Source of the DNA: a virus
Reading direction: 5' to 3' (one strand)
Virus record (IMG/VR): IMGVR_UViG_3300043465_001344
Location: 1-54,944 of that record
Length of the DNA: 54,944 nucleotides
This document shows, in pieces, positions 46,140 through 54,944 of the stretch (positions are counted from its first letter, which is position 1; each line of letters opens with the position of its first letter). The notes under the pieces were generated by a model. It saw only the letters and a list, made by a program, of their open reading frames with translations, was not told the origin of the DNA and did no database searches. The position numbers were made by a program, and so were the translations under genes.

Positions 46140-46318
46140 TACTCCCCCCGCGGCGCTGCGAGCGAAGGGTCCATATCGCCGAAGAGCAGCTGGTACCGCG
46201 AGCGGATGTGGTCGATGAGGACCGTACTCCCGCTCTTCTGGTCATGGTCCGCGATGGCGGCCAATTTCAAACGGTCGTCGGGCTTTCCCCGCGCAATGAT
46301 GCCAGCTGATTTCGCCAT
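46139..46318 (-). CDS. hypothetical protein, 59 aa
   Basis: Starts MAKSAGIIARGKPDDRLK. Its TAG shares one base with the GTG of the next gene (TAGTG), so it is coupled to it. No strong Shine-Dalgarno. Charged and soluble, no family recognised. It is the first gene after the minus-strand terminator at 46395. Confidence 0.5.
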   Translation of the reverse strand: MAKSAGIIARGKPDDRLKLAAIADHDQKSGSTVLIDHIRSRYQLLFGDMDPSLAAPRGE

Positions 46319-46371
46319 GGCAGTGGGATCGCATAGATCAGCTCGGAGTTCCCGTGGAAGATGCCCATAAC

Positions 46372-46382
46372 ATCCAGTGGAT
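46372..46382. promoter_or_regulatory. ATCCAGTGGAT palindrome
   Basis: Fourth TCCASTGGA-centred palindrome, just downstream (in the minus direction) of the terminator at 46395 and before the lysis module. Its position would fit a promoter or operator element. Confidence 0.35.
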
Positions 46383-46394
46383 ACTCAAATAAAA

Positions 46395-46419
46395 AGCCCG
46401 CCGTCAGTGACGGCGGGCT
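46395..46419 (-). terminator. intrinsic terminator before the lysis module
   Basis: Perfect 11-bp stem (46395-46405 with 46409-46419) with a three-base loop, followed on the minus strand by a U run (AAAAA at 46391-46395 on the plus strand). It ends the tail-protein transcript, or reduces readthrough into lysis genes. Confidence 0.85.
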
Positions 46420-46439
46420 CTTCCTTTTGGCCTGAGACC

Positions 46440-46871
46440 TTATGCCTCGGGTTCGGGCGGCGGGGCCGGCGCAGGGTCGACCACGACCGGGGCGACCGTG
46501 GAGAAGGCAGCGTCGACAGCGGGGGCCGGGGGCTCGTCGCCGGATGGGGCCAACTTGTGGGCCGCCCACGCCACGATGGCCCACGCCCGGTCGCGGCTCT
46601 CGATCCCACCATATTGGCCGGTGCCCACGGCGGTGGCCACGATGCCAAGCAGTTGGAGCGTGGCCTCCCGGCCGGGTGCGGTGGAGAAGGGCTTCTCGGT
46701 GGCGATCACATAGAGCGCCTCCATGCCGCCCAGCAGCGCCGGCACCGGCGAGATCTCGCGCAGCTTCTCGCGCAGCTTCTCCTTCACCTCAGCAAAGATC
46801 TTGCTGCCGTGGTCTTCCATGAACTCTCGCATCGCGTTGACGGCGGCGACGGGTCCGTTATCTGCAAACAT
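46440..46871 (-). CDS. hypothetical protein, 143 aa
   Basis: Helical protein (MREFMEDHGSKIFAEVKEKL, then LLGIVATAVGTG) with a Pro/Ala-rich acidic tail ending PEPEA. Directly downstream of the giant tail gene and upstream of the terminator. It might be a tail-related chaperone or a lysis regulator, but there is no direct evidence. Confidence 0.55.
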   Translation of the reverse strand: MFADNGPVAAVNAMREFMEDHGSKIFAEVKEKLREKLREISPVPALLGGMEALYVIATEKPFSTAPGREATLQLLGIVATAVGTGQYGGIESRDRAWAIVAWAAHKLAPSGDEPPAPAVDAAFSTVAPVVVDPAPAPPPEPEA

Positions 46872-46928
46872 GGTCTGGTCCTCAAGGGTGGTGGGTGTGG
46901 GGGAAGTGGGGCGATTAGTAGTCTAGTG

Positions 46929-49900
46929 TCAAGTGGTTTCGGTGATCGAGGCGGTGACGAGCAGAGTGACGGTCTTGCCGGTGCCGGCGTCGGTCGCAGC
47001 ACAGGCGAAGGTGGCCGACTTGGTCTCCCCAACCCCGACCGACCCGGTGAAAGCGGTGGCCGCGCCTGTCGATGAGGTGGCGCTGATCCCAGTGTCTCCG
47101 CTGATCCGGTACCAGCTGTAAGACACCGACCCACCCGCGCCCGTAGGCGTCACGGTGACGGTCGAGGTCGTGACAGACCCGGCCCCGGAGCGCGAGCCCG
47201 AGCGGTTGGTGTGGCTGGCCGTAGCCCCGAAGCCCCCCGCGGCGCTCGTCACCGCCGTCAGCAGGTTGCTATTGGTGCTGTCGTAGAACTGGCGGCCATC
47301 CGTCAGGCCGGCCGCCTTGGCCGCAGCGACGCCAGCGTGGGTCGGAAACGTCTGCGTCGCCAGTAGGGTCTGGCCCGCGTAAGACGAAGCGACGCCTTGG
47401 TCCGTGCGGAAGTTGGCGCGGGTGGCGAGAGTGGCCTTGGCCTCGGTCTCCCAGCAGTTCTCACCGAAGACCGCGTCCTGCCCGATGGAGCCTGCGCCAA
47501 TCGTGTAGCTGTCTGCGCCGCGAGCGGCGTTGGTCAGGGTGACGGTCCAGCCGTCGTCCCAGTCGGCGACCGTGCCGGGCGTGTGGCCGACGCGGACGTT
47601 CTTCACCGAGACCTTCGAGTAGGGCCACGTCGTGCTGTTGACGAGGCCAATGTCCACGGCGGGGCGGCCCGTCGCCGGGTCCTTGTGCATGTAGACGTTC
47701 TGGAAGCCAAAGCGATCTCCGGTCGCCTTGACGGAACTGTTGATCCAGCCGTGCGAGCCGCCGCCGTAATCGTAGGTGTAGCCGTAGATTTGGTACACCA
47801 CAGCACCTCCGCCGCCGTACCGCTGGACCTCCACCTCAAAGGAGATCATGGCGTAGTTCCACGTCACGGGCAGGACGATGCGCCACGCACCCATGTCGGC
47901 GCTGCCGGAGTTCTCGTTCGTGCCTCCGACCGGAAGGGCAATGTGCGTGACGTTGCCCTGCTTGCGGTCGTTGAAGACCTGAACGTCTGGAGCGGTCGCG
48001 GCAGCGGTCTGGCCGGAGATTGAGGAAGCGGTGCCAAGGCTGGTGATCAGGCCGGTGCGGCCCACAAGCGCCCCGCCCGTATCGTCATAGGTGTTGTGGC
48101 CGATACGGGCGACTTGGTTGGCCGGTCCCACCTGAATGTCGGCAAGCTGGTTTCCGAAGTACACCTGCGATGCTGCGAAGCCGAGGGTCTGGCCAGCGGC
48201 GGCGGCGTAGGTGTAGCGCACAACGCCGTTCTGGAGCCACTGAACCCGGACGCCGTCGTAGACGACCGACCAGACGTCCGTGAGCGCCCATGCTCCGGCA
48301 GCGGCCAACGTGGCGAGTTCCCCGATGCCCCCGGCGTAGGCCCGCATAGCTTGAGACCCCGGAAGCCCGGTCGTGTAGCACGAGTAGTTGATCGTATTGT
48401 AGTCGCCGCCAAAGCCGGGGGCAGCCAGACCCGCCATGAAGTAGGGCTGGACGCTCTCGCCTACACGGAACGAGCAGTAAGCTGCGCCAACATACTTGTC
48501 GCGCGACGACACGCCGCCGCCCCAAGAGCCGTGCGAACCACCAACCTTGGTCGCGGTGCTACCCGATACGACAGTCTCCGAGTTGTACGGGACCAGCGCC
48601 GCGACCGCTGCGGTGTTCTCGGTCCACGCGCCGTACTGGATATCAACGATGGCGGCGGGGAAGGTCGAGGCCGCTGAGTTGTAGAAGTCGATGATCTTCG
48701 GCCACAAGGTCTGGCCCGCCGGGGCGGGGGACGAGCAGTACCTGACGCCGTCAATGTCCACGAACACCGTCGAGCCGTCGTAGCCCAGCGTCATGCGGGA
48801 GGCGAGCGTCAAGACCGGGATCGTAGCGGACGCGAGGGTCGTGTCACCGCTGTAAAGGGCGAGGCTACCCGGCGAACCCCCGGCGGTGACGTACCGGCAC
48901 CAGTATTTCTGAGTGCTCGTGTTGAACGTCGTGGCGTCGTCATCAAGGGCAAGCTGCGTGTACCAGCCGCCTCCGGCGGCCACCGACAAGAGGCTGCTGC
49001 GGATATAGGCCGACCCACGCTGCGCCGATCCGACAGCCCCACCTTCGAGAGCCCCGTGTGTTCCCGACTTGCTGACGCTGTTGCCGACCACCGTCGAGAA
49101 AGAGCCGAGGGGGGTCAGGATGCCGCTCGTGCCCGCATTGGGGCTGGGGCGCGTGGCTCCGGTCACACCCGCGAAGTCGGAGTTCGTGGCAAGCACGGAT
49201 TGGCCCGTGATTGAAGCAGCGGTGCCGAGGCCGGTTACAAGGGCCGCCTCGGTGGCGAGGCTGCCGTCCGCCCTCCGCAGACTTCCGCCCACGGTGGTCA
49301 CTTCAACGATACGGAGGCCTTGGATTTCTACTGCGCCGGACGCGCCGTTGTAGTTCGGCAGAGCGCCCACCGCCATGGTGACGGCGTTGGCCGGAATGGT
49401 CTTGCCGGTGCCCGCGCCGAAGACGCGGCTGTAATAGGTCCACGTCGCCGGGATGGTCGTGCCCTGCGGCCAGTAGAGCCAGTACGATCCATCGCCATTG
49501 ATCTCCGAGCCCGCGCCGTCACGAAGGCTGGCCAGCCCGTAGGCGGTGTTGGTTGTACCGGTGCGGCGCATCCAGCACTCGATCATGTAGGTCTTGGCCG
49601 CGTCCACCGGCACACGACGAGCCCCAATCAGGGTTCCCCCCGTGAGGCGCATCGCGGTGGTGGCAACCTCACCGTCCGTGATCGAGACGAAGCTGCCCAC
49701 CGCTCCAGCCCACGCACTGGGGTCAGCGCCGGACGGGTCTTCGGTGAGGCTGTCCCCCTGCGTGACCGGGGCGCGGTTCGTCAGGTTGGTCGTCCAGTCC
49801 GCACCCACCGTGGCGTTGTTGGCGGGGCGGGTTGCGCCCGTGACCGAGGCGAAGTCAGATGAAGTCGCGGTAGCGGCCTGTCCGCTGATCGAGGCGGCGA

Positions 49901-52900
49901 CACCTTGGTCCGTACGGAAGTTGGCGCGCGTAGCCACGGCCCCGCCAGCTTGCTCCAACAGACCCTCGCCGAAGACCTGATCCCCGCTGCGGGGGACATC
50001 CACGATGCGGACCCAGTAAGGGGTCGTCATGTTGACGTAGGTGCCGGAGATGGCGGTGTTGTTCAGACTGATCGACCAGCCGGTTGCCCAGTCGTTGACC
50101 TGCGACGCGTAGCCGACCTGCACGTTGCGGATGGTGACATTCGGGTACTGCCAGAGATCACCAACCGAGCCGATCCAGATGGTCGCCTTGCCTGCGGCGT
50201 TGAAGCCAAACTTGACCGGGCGGGAGAAGGCGCGGGGACCGTTGAACGTCGCGGTGACGTTCGCCCACCAGCCGTTACTCCCCGTGTTGTAGTGGTGACC
50301 GGCGACGGTGTATGTGCTGGTGCGACCGGTAGAGTAATCGTGAACCACCACGTCGAACGTGATCATCGGCGAGACCGCGTTCCAAGCGAACGGGAAGACG
50401 ATCTCAAGCTGGCCGACTTGGTTCGAGGTCGGAATGTTGAGTTGCCCCCCGTCCGGCTGCTGGATCAGCTTGACGCCGCCCTCATAGCGGTCGTTCAGGA
50501 CGCGGTTGGACACCGCCGTCGCGCCCGGACCTTGGCCAGTGATGGCCGAGGCCGTCCGGGTCTCAGTGACGTTGGCGTTGGCCTCCTGCGGGCGCAGGAC
50601 CTCCATCGTGACGCCGCCGCCCCCAATGTAGTTCACCTTGTCGGCGGTCCGACCGGTCAGAGCGTCCAAAGGGCGGGTCGTGATGTTCGACAGGCTGTTG
50701 AACGCCCCGGTCGTGTTGTCGAGGTTCTGCGAGCGGTTGCCGACAATCGTGGGGGTCAGACCCCCCGGGATGGTGGCCGTAGCCCACGCGGTCTGACCCG
50801 CGATGGTCGCGGCGACACCAAGGCTGGTGACGGCGACCGCGTCGGTCAGGACCGCGCCCGTCTCCCGGTAGACCAGATCCCCCAGCCTGCTGGCGCGGCG
50901 AATGATCGGCTCGGCGAAGTAGCCGTAGCCGGTGTTGTAAGCCTCGAACCAGAAGCCCATGCGGACGGCGTTCGACGGCGGGGTGATCAGCGCGGTGACC
51001 CGCGTGGGGCTGGTCGTGGTGTTGCTACCGATGATCGGAGTGCTGCTGATCAGGGCTCCCGCTCGGTCGTAGAAGGTCGCGTACGCCGTGGCAGCTGCAG
51101 CGGGGACGGAGGAGAATACGACGGCACTGACGTAGTACACCCTACCCGGCTCAACGGGGGTCGAGCCCTCGTAGTTGCTCCGAACGGCCCGAGTGGAGCC
51201 TGCTGTGGTGATCAGGACGTAGTTCGTGGACGCGACGTCGAGAGACAGGCCCGACGAGGGGTTGAAAACGAAACTCCCCGGCGTGGTGATCCACAGAGAA
51301 GCGTCCCCCGACATATCGCTGTCGCGGAACATGTTGGACGTGTCGCGGATGCTCTGCCTGCTGGGGGTGACCGCCCCGGCGTCGATATGCGTTGCTGCAA
51401 CCGTGCCCCGCGTGGCCAGTACGCCTTGACCGGTGATGGCCGCCGCGGTCCGGCTCTCGGTGACGTTGGCACCAAACTCACCGGGGCGGAGCGAACTGAC
51501 GGACGCGCCACCGGTGCCGGGGTACAGCATCCGTCCCGCGTTGAGGTAGTTCCCATCCACATCGCCACCTTGCAGGCGGTTGGCAATGACGCCTGAAAGC
51601 TGACCGTCGCCGGAGATCGTGTTGGCCGTCGCCAGACCGCCCTGCCCGGTGAACGAGGCCGCAACCCCTTGAACCGTGATCAGATCGGCGTCGCCTCTAC
51701 GAGCACCGCTGCTGTCGCGCAGACCGGTATTGATGAACGTCGCGGCTGGACCGGACGTGTCGATCTGGTCGTACCGGGCAAGATACCAGTCGAAGGAGGT
51801 GTTCGCTCCGTTGTGGACCGCGAGGTGGCCCACGCTGGAGGGCGACCCTCCCGGCGCACCAGTGAAGACCTCGAAGACGTAAAGCTGCCAGCTTCCCGTG
51901 CCCTCCATGCTGGTGAGCGGGGTGACCGTGCTCCCCACCCCCATGGAGTTGCCGTGCCACGTCAAGGTGCGGCCAACAGGGATCAGCGCCATCACCTTGT
52001 ATAGGATGCGGGAGTTGAGCGTGTACTGGCCGGGGCGGGCTGCCCCGGTCGTGTACGTCAGACCCTGATAGACGCCCCCGAAGCCGGGCGACGGGTTGCT
52101 GTTCGGCGTCCCGGTGCCGTCGTAGCTGACCTTGAGGACGTACCGGCTATTGTTCGGGGCGTTGCTCTCGTACTCGACCGCAATCGTAACCTTCGCCCCA
52201 CCTGCGTTGTTGTAAACGCTGTAGTTGGCCGCACTTCCGTCAGCAAACTCCGGGTTCAGGGCGAGGTTCGTGCCCGCGATGCCGCCCATCATTTCGAGAG
52301 GCCTGACGCGGGCGTTCAACCCCGATTGCAGGTAGCCGTCGGCGAAGATGGCGGTGTTCAGAGCGTTGACGGAGCGGCCCGTGTAGGTCGCCCAATCAGT
52401 CTGGCCGGTGATGGCCGAGGCCGTGCGGGTCTCGGTGACGTTGGCTCCAGCCTCGCCGGGGCGAAGGCTCTCGACCGTTGCGCCTCCGGTGACGTAGGTC
52501 AGCTGATCGGCCGTCCGGCCGGTCAGGAGGGACAGACTGCGAGTGTTGATGTTCGACAGGCTGGTCAGGTTGCCGGAGGCGTCCAGATTGCCAACACGGC
52601 CTTGGACGGTCGCCGGCGTGAGGGTGCCATAGGTTGCCCAGCCGGTCTGGCCGGTGATGGCCGAGGCCGTGCGGGTCTCGGTGATGTTTGCACCGCGCTC
52701 CAGCACGGCACGGTCGGCCCCGTGCGTGACGTCGAAGCTGACCCCGGAGGCGTTCACCGCGGCCACGCCGTTGGTCACGAGGCCACCGGCCGCGCTGACC
52801 AGTGTGTAGGTCCCGTTCGTCATCACCCCGGTGACGCGGTTCGCGCCGCTGGCGTCGGTCAGCGGGATGGTGCCGATCAGTGTGGCCCCGACCGTGGGGT

Positions 52901-54944
52901 TGCTGACGTAGTTGACGGCCCAGACCCCTTCGGTTCCGGGCAGAGGCTCCACGCTGATCATCATGTCGAAGGCGCTGTTGGCCCCGATGTAGACGTCCAG
53001 ATAGCTTTCGCCGGTTCCCCTCGACAGACGGGCCTGAGTGATCGGGCAGCCCGTGCCGTTGGAGACAATGCTGATGGTCCCATTAACGTCCCAGTCGCGG
53101 GAAACGTCCAGCACCAGAGCCGAGGGGGTCGCCCCACCGCCGTTGAAGCCCAGCGTAACCCGCATCGCACCCCGGCCAACGGAGGAGACCACGCGGGCCA
53201 CCCGGTGCCAGCGGGCGCTACCTGCCGCAACGGCCACAGACGATTGGGTGCGGGGGGACAGGAATGTCGCGACAGGTGTGGCGACCTGCGACGGAGTGTA
53301 GCTGCCGTAGGTCGCCCATGAGGTCTGACCCGTCACCGAAGCGGCCACACGGCCTTCGGTGACGTTGGCTCCAGCCTCGCCCGGGCGAAGGCTTTCGACC
53401 GTGGCTCCACCCGATACATAGGTCAGCTGATCGGCCGTCCGACCGGTCAGGAGGGACAGACTGCGAGTGTTGATGTTCGACAGGCTGGTCAGGTTGCCAG
53501 AGGCGTCCAGATTGCCAACACGGCCTTGGACGGTCGCCGGCGTGAGGGTGCCATAGGTTGCCCAACCGGTCTGGCCCGAGACGGAGGCCGCGACGCCCTG
53601 ACTGGTGACCAGCACGGGGTCGGTGGACAGCACGTCCCCACCCGCGACGGTGACGTAGGTGGGTGTGGCGGTGCCAAAGTAGTTGAGTGCCCCGACGTTA
53701 CCGGTCCGGTCCACCGGCTTGCCCCAGTAGTAGTAGGGGACCCCCGCCGTGACGTTCGTGTCGGCGAAGATCGACCCAGTGACATTGGGTCGGTACAGGT
53801 CGGCCTCACCCGTGCCCGCGGGGCTGGTGCCCGTAGTGTTGCGGTAGAGCTTCAGGTGCGAGTAGTCGGCGTCAGCGTAGGGCGTCCACGCCAACACGAT
53901 CCGGCGGGCGAGGGCAGTGATGGTGATGCTGGTCGGGTTGCTCGGCGCGGTCACGTCGCCACCGGCGGCCACGGAGGCCGAGGTGGTGGACCATGCGGCC
54001 GAGCGAAGCCCAGTACGCCCCACAGCCTTGACCTTGACGGTATAGGTCCGGCCCGGCTGCACCCGCAGGTTCTTGATGGAGGCGACCGGAGACCACTCGG
54101 TCCACGGGGTCACCCCATCGTTGATCTCGATGTCGTAGCCAGTGGCGGCCGAAACAGCCGTCCAGCCTGCCGTCAGGTTCGTGACCTGCGTCCCATCGGG
54201 GTTGATGGTCGAGGCGAACGAGAGGGTGGGCGTGCCGCTGACGGTTGCGGGGGCGGTGGCCGGCAGGTCCACGTCCGCGATGCCGCCGCGCGTGACGCTG
54301 CTCTCCGCCGACCAGAACAGGTCCGAGCTGGAGAACTTGTCGTAGTAGGCCGCCTTGATGTAGCGCAGATCCCCATCCGCGAGGGGCACGAAGAAGCTGC
54401 CCTGATTGGCGTCCTGAGCCACGGCGGTGACGCCGCTGACCGTGGAGACGCTGAGCTTCGCACCGACCACGTCGCGCTCGGTGGAAGGCGACAGGACGAC
54501 GTTGACGCCGCCCATGGTCGCCGTGACCGTGATGGTCGGGGCGAACGGCGCGGGGTTGTTGATCGACAGCTCGACCGGAGGGGAGAGATTGTCGTCCTGA
54601 TCCACGGCGTAGAGCGTGAACGTCAGGTCGCGGGTCGCGGTGCCGAGCCCGTCGTCCCGGTTCATCAGGAAGTCGTAGCGGTACTCCAGCTCCGTCGCGA
54701 GCTCGACGATCCGCAGCTGGGCATCCGACGAGGTGTCGCTGATGACCAGCCGGTAGTTCTTGAAGTTGGGCGAGGCCGGCGGGGCGTCCCACATCACCTT
54801 CGGGCTGAGGTCTTCGAACACGGTGGGCAGCAGCCCACCCACGAGGGTCAGGTTCGTGGGCGGCGCGACCGGGCGGGCGTCGCCCGTCACGTTGTAGGTC
54901 AGCGTCAGGGGCAGGCTCTCGCGGCCCCGGATGTCGATGGCCAC
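46929..54944 (-). CDS. giant modular tail protein, at least 2671 aa, 5' partial
   Basis: Probable central tail fibre or host-specificity (J-like) protein. The N-terminal part has fibronectin type III-like repeats (VAPPTNLTLVGG, ATVSGTPTLSF, APSNPTSITITALARRI). The body then alternates beta-sandwich, carbohydrate-binding-like modules with a short linker ending GQ and ATx (for example ASAITGQTGWATYG), at least twelve copies. It ends in an Ig-like domain. The frame is open at the window edge, so the true start lies beyond. Ligand-binding modules suggest host-surface recognition. Confidence 0.85.
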   Translation of the reverse strand: MAIDIRGRESLPLTLTYNVTGDARPVAPPTNLTLVGGLLPTVFEDLSPKVMWDAPPASPNFKNYRLVISDTSSDAQLRIVELATELEYRYDFLMNRDDGLGTATRDLTFTLYAVDQDDNLSPPVELSINNPAPFAPTITVTATMGGVNVVLSPSTERDVVGAKLSVSTVSGVTAVAQDANQGSFFVPLADGDLRYIKAAYYDKFSSSDLFWSAESSVTRGGIADVDLPATAPATVSGTPTLSFASTINPDGTQVTNLTAGWTAVSAATGYDIEINDGVTPWTEWSPVASIKNLRVQPGRTYTVKVKAVGRTGLRSAAWSTTSASVAAGGDVTAPSNPTSITITALARRIVLAWTPYADADYSHLKLYRNTTGTSPAGTGEADLYRPNVTGSIFADTNVTAGVPYYYWGKPVDRTGNVGALNYFGTATPTYVTVAGGDVLSTDPVLVTSQGVAASVSGQTGWATYGTLTPATVQGRVGNLDASGNLTSLSNINTRSLSLLTGRTADQLTYVSGGATVESLRPGEAGANVTEGRVAASVTGQTSWATYGSYTPSQVATPVATFLSPRTQSSVAVAAGSARWHRVARVVSSVGRGAMRVTLGFNGGGATPSALVLDVSRDWDVNGTISIVSNGTGCPITQARLSRGTGESYLDVYIGANSAFDMMISVEPLPGTEGVWAVNYVSNPTVGATLIGTIPLTDASGANRVTGVMTNGTYTLVSAAGGLVTNGVAAVNASGVSFDVTHGADRAVLERGANITETRTASAITGQTGWATYGTLTPATVQGRVGNLDASGNLTSLSNINTRSLSLLTGRTADQLTYVTGGATVESLRPGEAGANVTETRTASAITGQTDWATYTGRSVNALNTAIFADGYLQSGLNARVRPLEMMGGIAGTNLALNPEFADGSAANYSVYNNAGGAKVTIAVEYESNAPNNSRYVLKVSYDGTGTPNSNPSPGFGGVYQGLTYTTGAARPGQYTLNSRILYKVMALIPVGRTLTWHGNSMGVGSTVTPLTSMEGTGSWQLYVFEVFTGAPGGSPSSVGHLAVHNGANTSFDWYLARYDQIDTSGPAATFINTGLRDSSGARRGDADLITVQGVAASFTGQGGLATANTISGDGQLSGVIANRLQGGDVDGNYLNAGRMLYPGTGGASVSSLRPGEFGANVTESRTAAAITGQGVLATRGTVAATHIDAGAVTPSRQSIRDTSNMFRDSDMSGDASLWITTPGSFVFNPSSGLSLDVASTNYVLITTAGSTRAVRSNYEGSTPVEPGRVYYVSAVVFSSVPAAAATAYATFYDRAGALISSTPIIGSNTTTSPTRVTALITPPSNAVRMGFWFEAYNTGYGYFAEPIIRRASRLGDLVYRETGAVLTDAVAVTSLGVAATIAGQTAWATATIPGGLTPTIVGNRSQNLDNTTGAFNSLSNITTRPLDALTGRTADKVNYIGGGGVTMEVLRPQEANANVTETRTASAITGQGPGATAVSNRVLNDRYEGGVKLIQQPDGGQLNIPTSNQVGQLEIVFPFAWNAVSPMITFDVVVHDYSTGRTSTYTVAGHHYNTGSNGWWANVTATFNGPRAFSRPVKFGFNAAGKATIWIGSVGDLWQYPNVTIRNVQVGYASQVNDWATGWSISLNNTAISGTYVNMTTPYWVRIVDVPRSGDQVFGEGLLEQAGGAVATRANFRTDQGVAASISGQAATATSSDFASVTGATRPANNATVGADWTTNLTNRAPVTQGDSLTEDPSGADPSAWAGAVGSFVSITDGEVATTAMRLTGGTLIGARRVPVDAAKTYMIECWMRRTGTTNTAYGLASLRDGAGSEINGDGSYWLYWPQGTTIPATWTYYSRVFGAGTGKTIPANAVTMAVGALPNYNGASGAVEIQGLRIVEVTTVGGSLRRADGSLATEAALVTGLGTAASITGQSVLATNSDFAGVTGATRPSPNAGTSGILTPLGSFSTVVGNSVSKSGTHGALEGGAVGSAQRGSAYIRSSLLSVAAGGGWYTQLALDDDATTFNTSTQKYWCRYVTAGGSPGSLALYSGDTTLASATIPVLTLASRMTLGYDGSTVFVDIDGVRYCSSPAPAGQTLWPKIIDFYNSAASTFPAAIVDIQYGAWTENTAAVAALVPYNSETVVSGSTATKVGGSHGSWGGGVSSRDKYVGAAYCSFRVGESVQPYFMAGLAAPGFGGDYNTINYSCYTTGLPGSQAMRAYAGGIGELATLAAAGAWALTDVWSVVYDGVRVQWLQNGVVRYTYAAAAGQTLGFAASQVYFGNQLADIQVGPANQVARIGHNTYDDTGGALVGRTGLITSLGTASSISGQTAAATAPDVQVFNDRKQGNVTHIALPVGGTNENSGSADMGAWRIVLPVTWNYAMISFEVEVQRYGGGGAVVYQIYGYTYDYGGGSHGWINSSVKATGDRFGFQNVYMHKDPATGRPAVDIGLVNSTTWPYSKVSVKNVRVGHTPGTVADWDDGWTVTLTNAARGADSYTIGAGSIGQDAVFGENCWETEAKATLATRANFRTDQGVASSYAGQTLLATQTFPTHAGVAAAKAAGLTDGRQFYDSTNSNLLTAVTSAAGGFGATASHTNRSGSRSGAGSVTTSTVTVTPTGAGGSVSYSWYRISGDTGISATSSTGAATAFTGSVGVGETKSATFACAATDAGTGKTVTLLVTASITETT
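52435..52652. repeat. near-identical direct repeat, copy A (tail gene)
   Basis: About 218 bp nearly identical to 53359-53576 (only a few substitutions seen), offset 924 bp = 308 codons. It encodes the module boundary TVQGRVGNLDASGN and following residues. Indicates recent module duplication or gene conversion within the tail gene. Confidence 0.8.
53359..53576. repeat. near-identical direct repeat, copy B (tail gene)
   Basis: Second copy of the repeat at 52435-52652, in the same reading frame of the tail protein. Confidence 0.8.

Noticed and set aside
46267-46584. Minus-strand open frame running through the terminator at 46395
   Set aside because: Crosses a strong terminator and overlaps two better-placed genes out of frame.
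49905-51596. Plus-strand 563-codon open frame in the tail gene
   Set aside because: Runs antisense to the repetitive tail protein and is Arg/Gly/Val-rich with no domain.
1-54944. tRNA genes, integrase/attachment sites, insertion sequences or CRISPR arrays
   Set aside because: No cloverleaf-like stretch in the short gaps, no integrase or transposase motif, and no array of regularly spaced repeats was seen. The repeats found are palindromes, hairpins and tail-gene modules.

Overview
This window looks like part of a large tailed dsDNA bacteriophage genome with high GC content. Almost every base is coding, neighbouring genes overlap by 1-4 bases (ATGA, GTGA, TGATG), GTG starts are frequent, and the gene content is viral: D5-like helicase, family A DNA polymerase, recombination nucleases, nucleotide metabolism, rIIA/rIIB, a lysis cassette and a giant tail protein. 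The GC-rich codon use and the lysis protein with a transglutaminase-like cysteine peptidase domain would fit an alphaproteobacterial host, perhaps a Caulobacter/Brevundimonas-type phage. That host guess is inference. No integrase, tRNA gene or CRISPR array was seen.

Layout. (1) 1-2.3 kb: 3' part of an SF3 primase/helicase and small genes, closed by a strong terminator. (2) 2.3-20 kb: about 30 small, mostly unknown genes on the + strand, ending in rIIA and rIIB. This stretch carries 13 copies of an AT-rich palindrome, TTTAAC-N(1-2)-GTTAAA or a close variant. Most sit at gene boundaries, often only 3-5 nt before the start codon, and none were found in the other 35 kb. Several follow GC-rich hairpins, which suggests a co-regulated set of transcription units. 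The stretch also has a nested inverted repeat (4149-4271) and a 19-bp terminator hairpin (3350-3415). (3) 20-25.4 kb: small genes including a MazG-like protein, a Gp88-family protein, a two-HTH regulator, a lipoprotein and zinc-finger-like proteins. (4) 25.4-43.5 kb: the replication, recombination and nucleotide block. In order it encodes an SNF2-like helicase, a 5'-3' exonuclease, DNA polymerase, a PD-(D/E)XK resolvase-like nuclease, a DEDD exonuclease, SbcD-like and SbcC-like proteins, ATP-dependent ligase, ThyX, dNMP kinase and class I ribonucleotide reductase alpha and beta. Together these supply dNTPs, copy the genome and process its ends. (5) 43.5-54.9 kb: convergent minus-strand block, separated from the RNR genes by back-to-back terminators. 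Read in its own direction it encodes a very large tail protein (5' end outside the window), an unknown protein, then a tightly overlapping lysis module: small protein, XhlA-like membrane protein, small lipoprotein, multidomain endolysin, i-spanin and o-spanin.

The best candidates for something undescribed are the TTTAAC/GTTAAA palindrome regulon with its placement over translation starts, the 4.2 kb nested inverted repeat, the single-gene cassette at 2.6 kb, and the MazG-like gene whose optional N-terminal extension resembles polymerase motif A.
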